64,000 nt of DNA from CAMLFJ01 sp035524955 (lineage in GTDB: Bacteria > Methylomirabilota > Methylomirabilia > Rokubacteriales > CSP1-6). Each line of letters opens with the position of its first letter. The first letter of the stretch is position 1. This document shows, in pieces, positions 1 to 8,344 of this stretch. The position numbers and the translations under genes were made by a program. The notes under the pieces were generated by a model. The model was not told the origin of the DNA. It saw only the letters and a list, made by a program, of their open reading frames with translations, and searched no databases. The DNA lies in contig DATLFG010000074.1 of assembly GCA_035524955.1 (NCBI GenBank), positions 53,872 through 117,871 on the forward strand. The letters are read 5' to 3'.

Positions 1-104
1 ACGTGAAGCCCTACCTCGACCACGTGCGCGCGAGCGGCCGCTACGAGAGCCGCGAGCACGACTTCGGCTTCGACTGCATGGAAGTCTCCGTGTTCCGCCG
101 GTAG
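1..104 (+). CDS. C-terminal end of an unknown protein (partial)
   Basis: The window opens inside a plus-strand gene. The first full codon is at position 3 and the stop is TAG at 102-104, leaving 33 residues that end in MEVSVFRR. The fragment is acidic/aromatic in its middle (HDFGFDCMEVS) and shows no motif I can assign. It sits only 6 bases upstream of the next gene, so the two probably share a transcript. No function is claimed. Confidence 0.5.
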   Translation, partial: VKPYLDHVRASGRYESREHDFGFDCMEVSVFRR

Positions 105-110
105 CGCCCC

Positions 111-614
111 ATGTTCGGCGAGCAGCACGACCCGGAGTTCCTCAAGCATCTCTTCGAGACCACTGAGATCCTGCGCAAGCCGGTCGCGGGGATCATCGCG
201 GGCTACCACGTGCTGCCCTACATCCTGGTGGGCCCGCAGGAGGCGAAGCCGGCCTCGTCGGTGGAGATCCGCGGGAAGATCAAGGTCTCCCCGCGCCTGG
301 TGCTGGCCCCCGGGCGGGCCGGCCAGACCTACGGCGATCTCTTCAAAGAGAACGAGCTGATGGACGAGGCCCTGATCGCGCGGGTCTTCTCCTTCGCCTA
401 CTCCAATCGCCACCAGGTCACGCTCGAGAGCGAGGACCTCAAGATCCAGCGGTGGGACCGCAATCCGCAGGCCCAGGTCGAGCGGGCGCTGGACGAGCTC
501 TCCCAGCGGGAAGTCATCAATACCGGGGTAATCCTCGCGCCCAATGTCCGCTTCTACCCGGTCTCGCTCGACCGCTTCATCACCGAGATCCTGGACCAGG
601 AGTTCAAGTCGTAG
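111..614 (+). CDS. Conserved-looking hypothetical protein, 167 aa
   Basis: This ATG gene starts 6 bases after the preceding stop. The product is a soluble mixed alpha/beta protein without signal peptide, membrane segment or cysteines. A stretch around residues 50-70 (EIRGKIKVSPRLVLAPG) and a basic/acidic helical C-terminus are the only visible landmarks. I do not recognise the family. Codon use matches its neighbours (G/C at third positions), which supports real coding. Because it is tightly spaced with the partial gene upstream, the function of that gene would be the best clue. Confidence 0.6.
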   Translation: MFGEQHDPEFLKHLFETTEILRKPVAGIIAGYHVLPYILVGPQEAKPASSVEIRGKIKVSPRLVLAPGRAGQTYGDLFKENELMDEALIARVFSFAYSNRHQVTLESEDLKIQRWDRNPQAQVERALDELSQREVINTGVILAPNVRFYPVSLDRFITEILDQEFKS

Positions 615-634
615 GCGCGAGGCCGGCGACCGCC

Positions 635-1186
635 ATGCCGACCATGGAGGAATACCTCACCCGGCCCGTGGGCGATCGGCTCACGCGGTTGCGGACCACG
701 CCCGACGAGGTAGCCCGGCTGCTGGACGGCAGGGACGACCGGGCGCTGTCGTGCCGTGCCGACGCGCGCAGCTGGGCCCCGAAGGAAATCGTGTGTCATC
801 TCCGGGATGTCGAGGAGCTCTTCCTGATCCGCTTCCAGACGATCCTCGCGGTCCAGGATCCGCCGATCCTCACGCTCAGCGCGACCCCGGAGGCGCTCGC
901 CTCCTGGGGCATCGGCGGCGAGATCGGCCATCCGCTCGATCCGGACCGGTGGGCGGAGGAGCGCCAGTACTCGCGTAGCGACGGGCTCGCGGCGCTCCAG
1001 GCGTTTCGACGGCGCCGGCGCGAGGTGGTGGACCTGCTCGACGGGCTCGACCCCCGGCAATGGCGACGCGGCGGCATCCATCTGGCGCGCGGACGCATGG
1101 AGCTCGGCGAGTGGGTGGCGAGCCTCGCCGGCCACGACGACAACCACCTGGACCAGCTCGAGCGCGCGGTCGCGGGCCGGCCCTGA
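635..1186 (+). CDS. DinB-like four-helix protein
   Basis: The 183-residue product looks like a DinB/YfiT superfamily four-helix bundle. It has the early helix motif EIVCHLRDVEELF with a histidine at residue 55, and a late HDDNH motif (histidines 167 and 171). Together these give the three-histidine metal site typical of the superfamily. Members include thiol-dependent S-transferases and stress-induced proteins of unknown substrate. I chose the ATG at 635 because it begins the recognisable domain; an open frame runs further upstream but overlaps the previous gene out of frame. The gene follows that gene by 20 bases, so co-transcription is likely. Confidence 0.75.
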   Translation: MPTMEEYLTRPVGDRLTRLRTTPDEVARLLDGRDDRALSCRADARSWAPKEIVCHLRDVEELFLIRFQTILAVQDPPILTLSATPEALASWGIGGEIGHPLDPDRWAEERQYSRSDGLAALQAFRRRRREVVDLLDGLDPRQWRRGGIHLARGRMELGEWVASLAGHDDNHLDQLERAVAGRP

Positions 1187-1191
1187 ATCCT

Positions 1192-1246
1192 CGTCCCCTC
1201 ACCCTCGTCCCCTCACCCTACCCTCTCCCCAGAGGGGAGAGGGGTG
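1192..1246. repeat. Dispersed GC-rich inverted repeat, copy 1
   Basis: A doubled CCCCTCACCCT run is followed by CCCTCTCCCC (1221-1230), a 3-base loop and GGGGAGAGGG (1234-1243). This forms a 10-bp perfect stem. It lies between the DinB-like gene and the DUF169 gene and is the only fully intergenic single copy. It could act as a transcription terminator or be a mobile palindromic element. The same core recurs near 17990, 32980, 44285 and 46280-46400. Confidence 0.8.
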
Positions 1247-1266
1247 AAACACATTGGAGAAACACG

Positions 1267-2061
1267 ATGACCACCGAGACCTACGACTGGGACGCCATCG
1301 TCAACGGCCTGAATCAATACCTGCGCCTCCGCACGATCCCGATCGGCATGAAGCTCTTCGAGACCGTCGAGGAGATGGAGGCCATTCCCAAGATCCGCCG
1401 GCCCAAGAGCAAGCACACCACGGATCAGATCGTGGCCCAGGCCCGCCAGCTCGGCTGGACGGTCGGCATCACCATGGCGGATCTCATCGGCGCCCAGTGC
1501 GGCGCGGTCATCGGGCTCCATCCCCAGGACGCGGAGTGGCTCTCCGGCAAGCGGATGGCCGGCGTGTGGTTCAAGACCCAGGAGGACGCGAGCCTCCACC
1601 AGCACGCGATGGACTGCGTGCCCCACGGGCGCTACCGCGCGATGGCGGTGGCCCCGCTCACCTCCGGCCGCCTCGATCCGCCCGACATCTGCCTCATCTA
1701 CGGCACCCCCGGCCAGATGATCTTCTTCATCAACGGGCTGCAGTGGATCGGCTACAAGAAGATGTCGTTCACGTCGGTGGGCGAGTCGGCCTGCGCGGAT
1801 TCCTGGGGCAAGGCGCTCAAGACCGGCGAGCCCGCGCTGACCATCCCCTGCTACGCGGAGCGCCGCTACGGCGGTGTCGCCGACGACGAGCTCCTGATGG
1901 CGATCCCCCCGCGCTTCCTCCCCAAGGTCGTGGAGGGGCTGGCCGCCCTCAGCAAGAACGGCCTCCGCTATCCGATCCCGCCCTACGGCATCCAGAGCGA
2001 CGCGGGCGCCGGGCTCGCGGTCAGCTACCCGGGCGCCCCGGCGGGCTCGGGCGGCCGCTGA
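1267..2061 (+). CDS. DUF169 family protein
   Basis: The 264-residue protein matches the DUF169 pattern. It has an N-terminal region with LRLRTIPIGMKLF, a central cysteine context IGAQCGAVIGL, and a C-terminal half with the YGTPGQM and CYAERRYGG segments. DUF169 proteins are soluble and poorly characterised; several are found near anaerobic or C1 metabolism genes. The ATG at 1267 starts the conserved domain and sits just after the dispersed repeat with a GGAGAAAC-type ribosome site upstream. Cysteines at CGAVIG, MDCVPH, SACADS and IPCYAE could bind a metal or cofactor, but that is inference. Confidence 0.8.
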   Translation: MTTETYDWDAIVNGLNQYLRLRTIPIGMKLFETVEEMEAIPKIRRPKSKHTTDQIVAQARQLGWTVGITMADLIGAQCGAVIGLHPQDAEWLSGKRMAGVWFKTQEDASLHQHAMDCVPHGRYRAMAVAPLTSGRLDPPDICLIYGTPGQMIFFINGLQWIGYKKMSFTSVGESACADSWGKALKTGEPALTIPCYAERRYGGVADDELLMAIPPRFLPKVVEGLAALSKNGLRYPIPPYGIQSDAGAGLAVSYPGAPAGSGGR

Positions 2062-2065
2062 CCGG

Positions 2066-3460
2066 TCAGAGCCCGACCGCGGCGGCCACCAGCCGGGCCA
2101 GCTCCCGACGCAATTCCTCGCGCGCCGGGGCGTGGCCGGGAGCATCGATGAGGTTCTCCAGCTCGTAGGGATCGGCGGCCAGATCGTAGAGCTCGTCCAC
2201 GCCGTCGCGGGTGACCCAGTGGATCAGCTTGGCCCGCTCGGTGCGGATCGCCTTGTAGGTCATTCCGACCAGCCAGGGCATCGCGTTCTCGCTCCAGTAC
2301 TCGACGAGGAACGAGGTGCGCCAGTCGGGCGGGCGGGCGCCGCCGAGCAGCGGGACCAGCGAGCGGCCCTGGATCTGCGGGCCCGGCGTGCCGCCCGCCA
2401 GCGCGATCATGGTGGGCGCGATGTCGAGCGCGAGCACGAGCGCGTCGGGCCGGCTCCCCGCCGCCACCAGCGGGGGGTAGCGCACGAGGAATGGCGAGCG
2501 GATCCCTTCCTCGTAGGCGAAGCGTCGCTCCGGCCCGAGCGCGTGCTCGCCGAAGAAGTAGCCGTTGTCGCCCAGGAAGAGGATGCAGGTGCGGTCGAGC
2601 TGCCCGGTGCGCTCGAGCGCGGCGAGCAGCATTCCCACCCCCTCGTCGACGGAGGCCATCATGGCCGCGCGCAGGCGGATCTCCTCCTGGCTCCCGGCCT
2701 GGATCGAGTCGAGCACCGCCTGGCCGCGCGCGGAGCCCCGGAGGCGGAAGGCCTCGGCCCAGGCCGGCTTCGCGCGCGCCACCTCGTCCGGCGGCCGCAC
2801 GTTCGGTCGCGGCGGGAACACGCACCCCCGGTAGAGATCGCGATGGCGCTCGGCCGGCCGGTAGCCGCCGCGCCGCGAGAGGTCCAGGGTGCCATCGGCG
2901 GCCTGATAGGCGTCCGGATGGACCGCCTTGTGGGCCAGGAAGAGGCTCCAGGGCTTCGACCGCGCCCGCTCGACGAACGCCACCGCCTCGGTGTTGAGCA
3001 GGTCGGTGATGTAGCCCGGGGTGGGGCGGCGGTCACCGTCCCGGTTGAACTCGGGATCGAACAGCGAGCCGTGGCCGTCGAAGCTCACCCAGCGGTCGTA
3101 GCCGGGACGCGGGGAGCCGTCGTTGCCCATGTGCCACTTGCCCACGTGGGCGGTCTCGTAGCCGAGCCGCTGCAGCTCCAGGTGGTAGTTGGGCAGGCGG
3201 TGGCTGGCCGCGTCGCGCGCCACGTTGTCGATGATGCCGTGGCGGCTCGCGTACTGGCCGGTCACGATGGACGCCCGGTTGGGCGAGCAGAGCGGCGTGG
3301 TGTGAAAGGCGTTGGGGCACATCGCGCCCTCGCGGGCCAGCCGGTCCACGTGAGGCGTCCGCATGTACGGATGCCCGCCCGCCCCGAACTCGTCGAAGCG
3401 CAGGTCGTCGACCAGGATCACCAGCAGGTTGGGGCGCGCGGCCGCGTTAGGCTGTGGCAC
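2066..3460 (-). CDS. Sulfatase (type I, formylglycine-dependent)
   Basis: This 464-residue arylsulfatase-family enzyme has the N-terminal metal-binding pair VDD (residues 17-19). The C-S-P-N-R signature at residues 58-62 has its cysteine converted to formylglycine in active enzymes of this family. The downstream KWHMGN and LGDNGYFFGEH segments are also typical; the latter carries Asp/Asn calcium ligands. There is no signal peptide, so it appears cytoplasmic. It would hydrolyse a sulfate ester of unknown identity. Its stop is 4 bases from the stop of the DUF169 gene (convergent). An anaerobic-type or FGE maturase is not encoded nearby. Confidence 0.88.
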   Translation of the reverse strand: MPQPNAAARPNLLVILVDDLRFDEFGAGGHPYMRTPHVDRLAREGAMCPNAFHTTPLCSPNRASIVTGQYASRHGIIDNVARDAASHRLPNYHLELQRLGYETAHVGKWHMGNDGSPRPGYDRWVSFDGHGSLFDPEFNRDGDRRPTPGYITDLLNTEAVAFVERARSKPWSLFLAHKAVHPDAYQAADGTLDLSRRGGYRPAERHRDLYRGCVFPPRPNVRPPDEVARAKPAWAEAFRLRGSARGQAVLDSIQAGSQEEIRLRAAMMASVDEGVGMLLAALERTGQLDRTCILFLGDNGYFFGEHALGPERRFAYEEGIRSPFLVRYPPLVAAGSRPDALVLALDIAPTMIALAGGTPGPQIQGRSLVPLLGGARPPDWRTSFLVEYWSENAMPWLVGMTYKAIRTERAKLIHWVTRDGVDELYDLAADPYELENLIDAPGHAPAREELRRELARLVAAAVGL

Positions 3461-3570
3461 CCCGGCAGCCTAGCACGGCCGGGCCGCCGACCGCGCGTCA
3501 GGTCATTGGTGAGATGGGCGCGGCCCCGACCGCTCGGTGCGGAGCCGGCAGCATCCCGGTCCTTCCCGCG

Positions 3571-4173
3571 TCAGGGCATGCCGGCGGCCCCGGGACGTGC
3601 TTTCCGTCGCGGCAGTCGGAGCGCGATGATAGGCGCGAGCACCCCGACCACGATCAGGGAGATCGCGCCCGCGGTCGAGAGCGCGAACGTGCGCCGGGTC
3701 TCGACCACCATCCGCGCCAGCTCCTCGAAGCCGCTGGGCTTCTGCGCCAGCGTGCCGCCGATGGACGCGGTGAAGACCAGGTAGGCCCCGCCTCCGGCCG
3801 CCAGCACGAGGGCGAAGACGGCGAGGACGTTGTCGTTCCAGAGGCGCTTGCCGGCCGCGAACCGCAGGCAGAGGAACGCCGCCCAGAAGCCGAGCGCGAC
3901 GAGCGCGGTGAAGATCTTGTTGCGCGCGATCACGCTGTTCATGAACGCCTCGAAGGGCCACTGACGGAAGCCGCTCAGGATGGCCAGGGCGATCATCGGG
4001 GTGCCGATCACGGCTCCCCACAGCGCGACCGCGTCGGCCGTCCCGGCCAATCGCGATTGGGAGCGCCCGGAGAGGGCGAGCCAGGTCAGGACCACCACCG
4101 CGAGCGCGGCGAGCACCAGCATGCCCGTCGTCATCTCCACCGTCATCGTGTGCAGCGCCTTGGCGGGTTCCAT
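3571..4173 (-). CDS. Five-helix membrane protein paired with the haem protein
   Basis: The 200-residue product has five hydrophobic segments (about residues 12-35, 50-72, 90-108, 116-138 and 160-185). It contains few charged residues in the membrane and no signal peptide. Its ATG (4173-4171) overlaps the TGA of the upstream cytochrome-like gene by one base, so the two are translationally coupled. That coupling suggests it is the membrane partner or anchor of the ethylbenzene-dehydrogenase-type protein. It contains histidines but no haem-binding CxxCH, and I do not recognise the family. Confidence 0.7.
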   Translation of the reverse strand: MEPAKALHTMTVEMTTGMLVLAALAVVVLTWLALSGRSQSRLAGTADAVALWGAVIGTPMIALAILSGFRQWPFEAFMNSVIARNKIFTALVALGFWAAFLCLRFAAGKRLWNDNVLAVFALVLAAGGGAYLVFTASIGGTLAQKPSGFEELARMVVETRRTFALSTAGAISLIVVGVLAPIIALRLPRRKARPGAAGMP

Positions 4174-5606
4174 CAGCCCCTCCGACGGGCGGCGATCACC
4201 CCGGCCACGCAGAGGCCGGCCAGGAAGATCATCGCCGATGCGATGGTGTACAGCCAGCGCCCACGGACCTCGTCCTTGAGCTCGTGCTCGACCGCGTACT
4301 GTCCCATCAAGCTCGCCGGATGGCACGAGGCGCACGCGCGTCCGTCCAGCACCTCACGCGATCCGGGGTGCGCGCTGCTGGTGAGATACGTCCACGTCAC
4401 CTGGCCCGGATAGAAGAGCGGCACCGGGGTCCACGCGATCGCGTCCCAGGGTGGGGTGTCGCCGGTGAACCGCCGTGCGGACAGGTCGGCCTCGGTTCCC
4501 ATGCCGAGCGTGTAGGGGTGGGAGACGTGATGCCACCGGCTCCCGGTGTAGTTCTTGTGGACCCCGAAGGCGATCGTGTAGCGCCGCTGGTCGCGGAGCG
4601 CCTTGTCGTCCGCCTTCCCGGTGTCGAGCAGCCGGGCCATGTCGACCGTCCACTGGCCGTCCTTCCAGGTGCCGCGGCCCACGATGTCGCCGCGGCTGCC
4701 GTCGGGAAGCCGGAGCAGGCGCCGGGGGATCGCGTCGCCCTCCTTCCACTCCCGCGCCGGGTCGAAGGGACGGGCGAAGTCGTCGGCGAGGAAGTAGCGG
4801 TCCTGGGCGGTCAGGCGACGCTCCTTCACGTCGGCCCACTTGAGCGCGGTCATGCCGCCGTTCTTGTCCGGATCGAACATGAACTTCGGCTGCTTCTTCT
4901 CCGCGTCCCAGTTGTCGGTGAAAGCGCCCTTGCCTTCGTCGGAGTTGCGGTAATCCATCACCCAGTTGTCGTCGATGTAGCCGAGCGGGCCGCCCCGATG
5001 CGACCGCCACATCCAGAGGTCGAGGAACACCCCCGCGCGCTTGAGCGCGGCCATCTCCTCCGCCGAGCGGACGCTTCGCCAGTCGCCGTCCGTCCGGGTC
5101 TCGGGGATGTACTTCCGGACGTCGCTCGCCTTCCGGGTCCCCCCGATGTAGGGGTGCTTGCGCACCTCCTCCGCCGGCGCCTGGTTCGAGAGGAAGCGCA
5201 TCTGCTCGTGGATGGTGATGAACCCGCCGGCGCTGTCGAAGTACCGGACGGCCCCGTCGTCGAGCAGGAAGCTCACCCGATCCTCGTACAGCTTCTGGGG
5301 ATGGACGCCCACCGAGGAGCCCTTGGTCGTCTGCCACTTGCCTCCCTCGAAGTAGATGTAGTCGTGGTAGGTATTCGCCGTCTCCGAGGCCCACTGGAAG
5401 CGGAAGAAGGCGTGCGTGTCGTTGTACGCGGCCTTGACCCGGAGCTCCGACGTGAGGTCCCGGGGAATCTCGAAGTTCTTGCGTTTCGGCGCCTCCGCCG
5501 TCTGCGCCTCCTGCGGCTGGGCCGGCCCGGGGAGGGCCAGCACCACCAGGAGGCCGCCCAGCGCCACTGCCGTCAGGCCCACCGTCCACCGACTTCCATG
5601 CGCCAT
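4173..5606 (-). CDS. Ethylbenzene-dehydrogenase-type haem protein with c-type haem site
   Basis: The 477-residue product has an N-terminal signal segment (about residues 8-32). It then has a long domain resembling the haem-binding gamma subunit family of DMSO-reductase-type dehydrogenases (ethylbenzene dehydrogenase, EB_dh), with FRFQW, the acidic WVMDYRNSDEG stretch and repeated W/Y-rich strands. A CASCH haem c motif lies at residues 425-429 and a C-terminal membrane helix at about 450-470. The ATG at 5606 follows GGGAGG; a longer reading frame upstream has no protein character. Known gamma subunits bind haem b and pass electrons from a molybdenum subunit. None is encoded here, so this may be a stand-alone electron carrier. 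Confidence 0.78.
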   Translation of the reverse strand: MAHGSRWTVGLTAVALGGLLVVLALPGPAQPQEAQTAEAPKRKNFEIPRDLTSELRVKAAYNDTHAFFRFQWASETANTYHDYIYFEGGKWQTTKGSSVGVHPQKLYEDRVSFLLDDGAVRYFDSAGGFITIHEQMRFLSNQAPAEEVRKHPYIGGTRKASDVRKYIPETRTDGDWRSVRSAEEMAALKRAGVFLDLWMWRSHRGGPLGYIDDNWVMDYRNSDEGKGAFTDNWDAEKKQPKFMFDPDKNGGMTALKWADVKERRLTAQDRYFLADDFARPFDPAREWKEGDAIPRRLLRLPDGSRGDIVGRGTWKDGQWTVDMARLLDTGKADDKALRDQRRYTIAFGVHKNYTGSRWHHVSHPYTLGMGTEADLSARRFTGDTPPWDAIAWTPVPLFYPGQVTWTYLTSSAHPGSREVLDGRACASCHPASLMGQYAVEHELKDEVRGRWLYTIASAMIFLAGLCVAGVIAARRRG

Positions 5607-5820
5607 GAGGCCTACCTCCCGACGCGGCCGCATCGCCGCGCGACCAGGGTGCACTGCCCGCTCTCGTGGCCCAGAGTAGCAACAGCGGTGCCAGACCGGA
5701 GCGTTTGGAATCTCGCGCTGTTGCGTGCGGCTCCAATCACCGGGCCGGGGCCGCCGCGCCCCAGAGGGGCGTCGGCGCGACAGGGCGGCCGAGCTTGCTC
5801 TGGCGCCGAACCCGAATCGG

Positions 5821-6657
5821 CTATCTCTTGCCGGGAGCAACGACCAGCGCGTTTGGCACCCCCCATCCGCCGGGTACCGACAGCGTCAGTGCGGGGAGCT
5901 TCACCACGAGCTGTGTCGACAGACCCCCATCGAGGTTGAGGGCATCCCGGCACCCGAGCCCGCCCTTGTCGGGGGGATCGGCCAGGAACCGTGCGAAGGC
6001 GGTCGCGTCGGCCCTCGTCGACACGACGAGAACGACGCCATTCTCCTCAGCGCACACCGCGGTCCGCTCGGCGGTCTGGGGCTTCAGCTGCTGGACCCTT
6101 CCCCCGACGAGGAGACGGGGGATACCCTGAACGACGAGGCGATGGACCGGATGGTCCTGGATGTCGGCACCGAGCAGGATCCGCCCCCGGGCGCCGTCGA
6201 TCACGAGAGCGCCCCAGTTCCGCCGCTTGGCCGCGGCCATCACTCGGCCTTCGTCGACCGCGAGGCCCATCGCACGGCCGTCCTTATCGAAGAAGCTGGC
6301 ATTGACCGCGACGACCGCCGGGTAGGGCGCGACGATCTCCTCCACGGTGCGCCGCACCGAGGGGTTTCCCGCGGGAACCAGACGGAGCTCCGCCACATCG
6401 AGATCGATCTTGAAGGCGTGGCCAGAGAACGGCTCCGCGGCGGCCGGGCGCACGTCGAAGATCGCGTGTGCGATGCCCGGAGCCACGATCGAGAATCCCG
6501 GGGGCTCCGCGCTCACCGGACTCATCCCGGCGCTCCCCACCAGGAGGAGTATCGCCAGGACGGAGAGAACGAGCATCAGGCGGGATGGACCACCCGCGCG
6601 GCGCGCGATCAGGTGCCGGTCGATCCCGTCCTCGATCTCCCGCGGCAACGACCGCAT
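5821..6657 (-). CDS. Phosphodiester glycosidase family protein (NAGPA domain)
   Basis: The 278-residue protein has a hydrophobic signal/anchor at about residues 28-48, followed by the NAGPA-type phosphodiester glycosidase fold. Visible landmarks are VAVNASFFDKDGRAMG, LVIDGARGRILLG and the conserved CRDALNLDGGLSTQLVV near the C-terminus, which holds the catalytic-loop NLDGG. The family removes phosphodiester-linked sugars or acts in exopolysaccharide contexts; the substrate is unknown. The ATG at 6657 is 6 bases after the stop of the dioxygenase gene. The basic leader (residues 1-27) before the hydrophobic segment is long, so a later start is possible. Confidence 0.8.
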   Translation of the reverse strand: MRSLPREIEDGIDRHLIARRAGGPSRLMLVLSVLAILLLVGSAGMSPVSAEPPGFSIVAPGIAHAIFDVRPAAAEPFSGHAFKIDLDVAELRLVPAGNPSVRRTVEEIVAPYPAVVAVNASFFDKDGRAMGLAVDEGRVMAAAKRRNWGALVIDGARGRILLGADIQDHPVHRLVVQGIPRLLVGGRVQQLKPQTAERTAVCAEENGVVLVVSTRADATAFARFLADPPDKGGLGCRDALNLDGGLSTQLVVKLPALTLSVPGGWGVPNALVVAPGKR

Positions 6658-6662
6658 CGGCC

Positions 6663-7214
6663 CTACGAGCGCCCCTCCGGCGTGACCGGATCCACGAACG
6701 GCGCCCGGTCCGGGTGGACGTGGCCGCAGCCCCGGCACGTGCGCAGCGCGAGGCTGGCGTCGAAGTGCTCGATGGCCGCCTTCAGCTCCCGCTCGATGTC
6801 GGCCACGTGCATCGTCACCTGGTGGAGCAGCCGATCGCACCGATCGCAGAACCAGTGGAGGGACTCGGTCTGCTCCGGCCGGCGCTTGACCTCGATCACG
6901 AGACCCCAGGTGTCGGCCGGGCGGTGGGGCGCATGCGGGACGAGCGCCGGGAGCAGGCACAGCTCCCCTTCGCGGATGATCTGCTCGTGCCGTCGGCCGT
7001 CCACCATGTACTCGAGGCGCATCGCGCCTCTCAGCATGTAGAAGATCTCGTCGGAGGGGTCCACGTGGAAGTCGCGGCGGGCGTTCGGGCCGCGGACGAC
7101 CATCGCGGTGAACTGCGAGTCCTCCCAGATCACCCGGTTGCCGACCGGCGGCTCGAACGCGGCCCGGTGCTCGTCGATCCACTGCCACAGGTTGAAGGCG
7201 ACGAGGGCTCGCAC
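6663..7214 (-). CDS. nbaC: 3-hydroxyanthranilate 3,4-dioxygenase
   Basis: The 183-residue cupin enzyme opens 3-hydroxyanthranilate to 2-amino-3-carboxymuconate semialdehyde in tryptophan/kynurenine catabolism or quinolinate synthesis. Active-site iron ligands are visible as H50, E56 (DFHVDPSDEIF) and H94 (VPHAP). The extra rubredoxin-like iron site of bacterial enzymes is complete: C123/C126 and C160/C163. I chose GTG at 7214 because GGAGGTGA lies just upstream and the protein then aligns with the family length. No other kynurenine-pathway gene is adjacent; the neighbours are two MaoC proteins, so its role here is uncertain. Confidence 0.9.
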   Translation of the reverse strand: MRALVAFNLWQWIDEHRAAFEPPVGNRVIWEDSQFTAMVVRGPNARRDFHVDPSDEIFYMLRGAMRLEYMVDGRRHEQIIREGELCLLPALVPHAPHRPADTWGLVIEVKRRPEQTESLHWFCDRCDRLLHQVTMHVADIERELKAAIEHFDASLALRTCRGCGHVHPDRAPFVDPVTPEGRS

Positions 7215-7219
7215 GGGGG

Positions 7220-7657
7220 TCACCTCCTCAGGTAGATCACCAGCGAGACGAGGCTCATCACCACCTCGCCGCGCTGGTTGCTGATCCGGCTCTCGATCTT
7301 CACGGTGCCCCGGTCGGCCCGGCTCCGGGACTCGGTCTTCTCGCGGATCTCCGACTCCACGGAGAGCACGTCGCCCGGCCGCACCGGCCGGATCCACTTG
7401 AGATCGTCGAAGCCCATGGCCCCGGAGGTCGCGTGTCCGGGCGTCATGTGCTCGGCCACCATGCGCATGAACATGGCCCCGGTGTGCCAGCCGCTCGCGA
7501 TGAGCCCGCCGAAGATGCTGGCCGCCGCCGCCGCCTCGTCCAGGTGGAAGGGCTGCGGGTCGAACTGCCGGGCGTACTCGACGATCTCCTCCTGGGTGAC
7601 CGCGTAGCGCCCGAAGCGCATGACGTCGCCGACCTGCACGTCCTCGAAGTACTTCAC
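7220..7657 (-). CDS. MaoC-like dehydratase (second of a tandem pair)
   Basis: The 145-residue hot-dog protein has the MaoC/R-specific hydratase pattern: YARQFDPQPFHLD (Asp/His hydratase motif at about residues 33-40) and GGLIASGWHTGAMFMRM. The GTG at 7657 overlaps the TGA of the upstream paralogue (GTGA), so expression is coupled. The family hydrates enoyl-CoA thioesters or forms heterodimers. The paralogue upstream is nearly half identical by eye, which suggests a tandem duplication that may form a heteromer. It lies 5 bases upstream of the dioxygenase gene and is probably in the same operon. Confidence 0.85.
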   Translation of the reverse strand: MKYFEDVQVGDVMRFGRYAVTQEEIVEYARQFDPQPFHLDEAAAAASIFGGLIASGWHTGAMFMRMVAEHMTPGHATSGAMGFDDLKWIRPVRPGDVLSVESEIREKTESRSRADRGTVKIESRISNQRGEVVMSLVSLVIYLRR

Positions 7658-8103
7658 CCCGCCGCCGGACGCCGCCGGTACATCGTGATCCCCACCACCG
7701 ACACGACCACCTCCCCGTGCTGGTTGATCAGCTCGTTGCGGCGGCGGATGAAGCCGATGGGCTTGCTCCGCGAGGGCCAGGTCTCGAGCACCTCGGTGCG
7801 GCCGGTCAGCGTGTCGCCCGGGCGCACCGGCTTGAGCCACCGACAGGAGTCGAGGCCCGGCGAGCCCGTGGTCGCCAGCTCTTGGCGACGGGCCGCGTCC
7901 ACCGAGAGGCGCATCATGAGCGCGCAGGTGTGCCAGCCGCTCGCGATCAGCCCGCCGTAGATGCTCCGCCGCGCCGCCGCCGGGTCGGTGTGAAACGGCT
8001 GCGGGTCGTACTTCCGGGCGAACGCGAGGATCTCCGTCTCCGTGATCGCGCACGAGCCGAGCTCGGCGGTCTCGCCGACCGTCAAGTCTTCCCAGTATCT
8101 CAC
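7654..8103 (-). CDS. MaoC-like dehydratase (first of a tandem pair)
   Basis: The 149-residue hot-dog fold protein has ARKYDPQPFHTDP and GGLIASGWHTCALMMRL, matching MaoC-type enoyl-CoA hydratases and the gene that follows. The GTG at 8103 is preferred because translation from it gives the same N-terminus (VRYWEDLTVG) as the paralogue (VKYFEDVQVG). The longer open frame to 8337 is rich in Arg/Pro and reads through the intergenic 19-bp direct repeat. The gene heads a probable operon MaoC-MaoC-3-hydroxyanthranilate dioxygenase-glycosidase. The CoA substrate is unknown. Confidence 0.85.
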   Translation of the reverse strand: MRYWEDLTVGETAELGSCAITETEILAFARKYDPQPFHTDPAAARRSIYGGLIASGWHTCALMMRLSVDAARRQELATTGSPGLDSCRWLKPVRPGDTLTGRTEVLETWPSRSKPIGFIRRRNELINQHGEVVVSVVGITMYRRRPAAG

Positions 8104-8116
8104 CTGGTCGTCCTCA

Positions 8117-8157
8117 TCTGACTGCGGCCGCGGGCGCCTCTGACTGCGGCCGCGGGC
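8117..8157. repeat. Two 19-bp direct repeats in a divergent intergenic region
   Basis: TCTGACTGCGGCCGCGGGC occurs at 8117-8135 and again at 8139-8157, separated by 3 bases. It lies just upstream of the MaoC pair in the divergent gap (8104-8344). That gap also carries TATATA at about 8285-8290 and TACACT six bases before the permease GTG, both possible -10 elements. The repeat could be a regulator site or simple slippage. Confidence 0.6.
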
Positions 8158-8344
8158 AGTGTAGCGCACCTCCATGCGGAGCTCCGGGATGTCCGCGCTC
8201 ACCGCGCGCGCCAGGTCGGCCAGCCGCTCCGGGATCTGGGGCTGCTGCGCCCAGGAGGCTCCGAAGCCGGCGGTCACCGGGTCACTATATAGCAGCGGGC
8301 GCGCGCGCCGCCGGGCGCGGCCGGGGATCGGGTACACTCCCGGC

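Noticed and set aside
452..1186. Longer version of the DinB-like gene starting at 452
   Set aside because: The added part overlaps the preceding gene and is Pro/Gly/Arg-rich; ATG 635 starts the domain.
4173..5840. Longer haem-protein gene starting at 5840
   Set aside because: The extra 78 residues are Arg-rich with no signal peptide; ATG 5606 has GGGAGG and a proper signal sequence.
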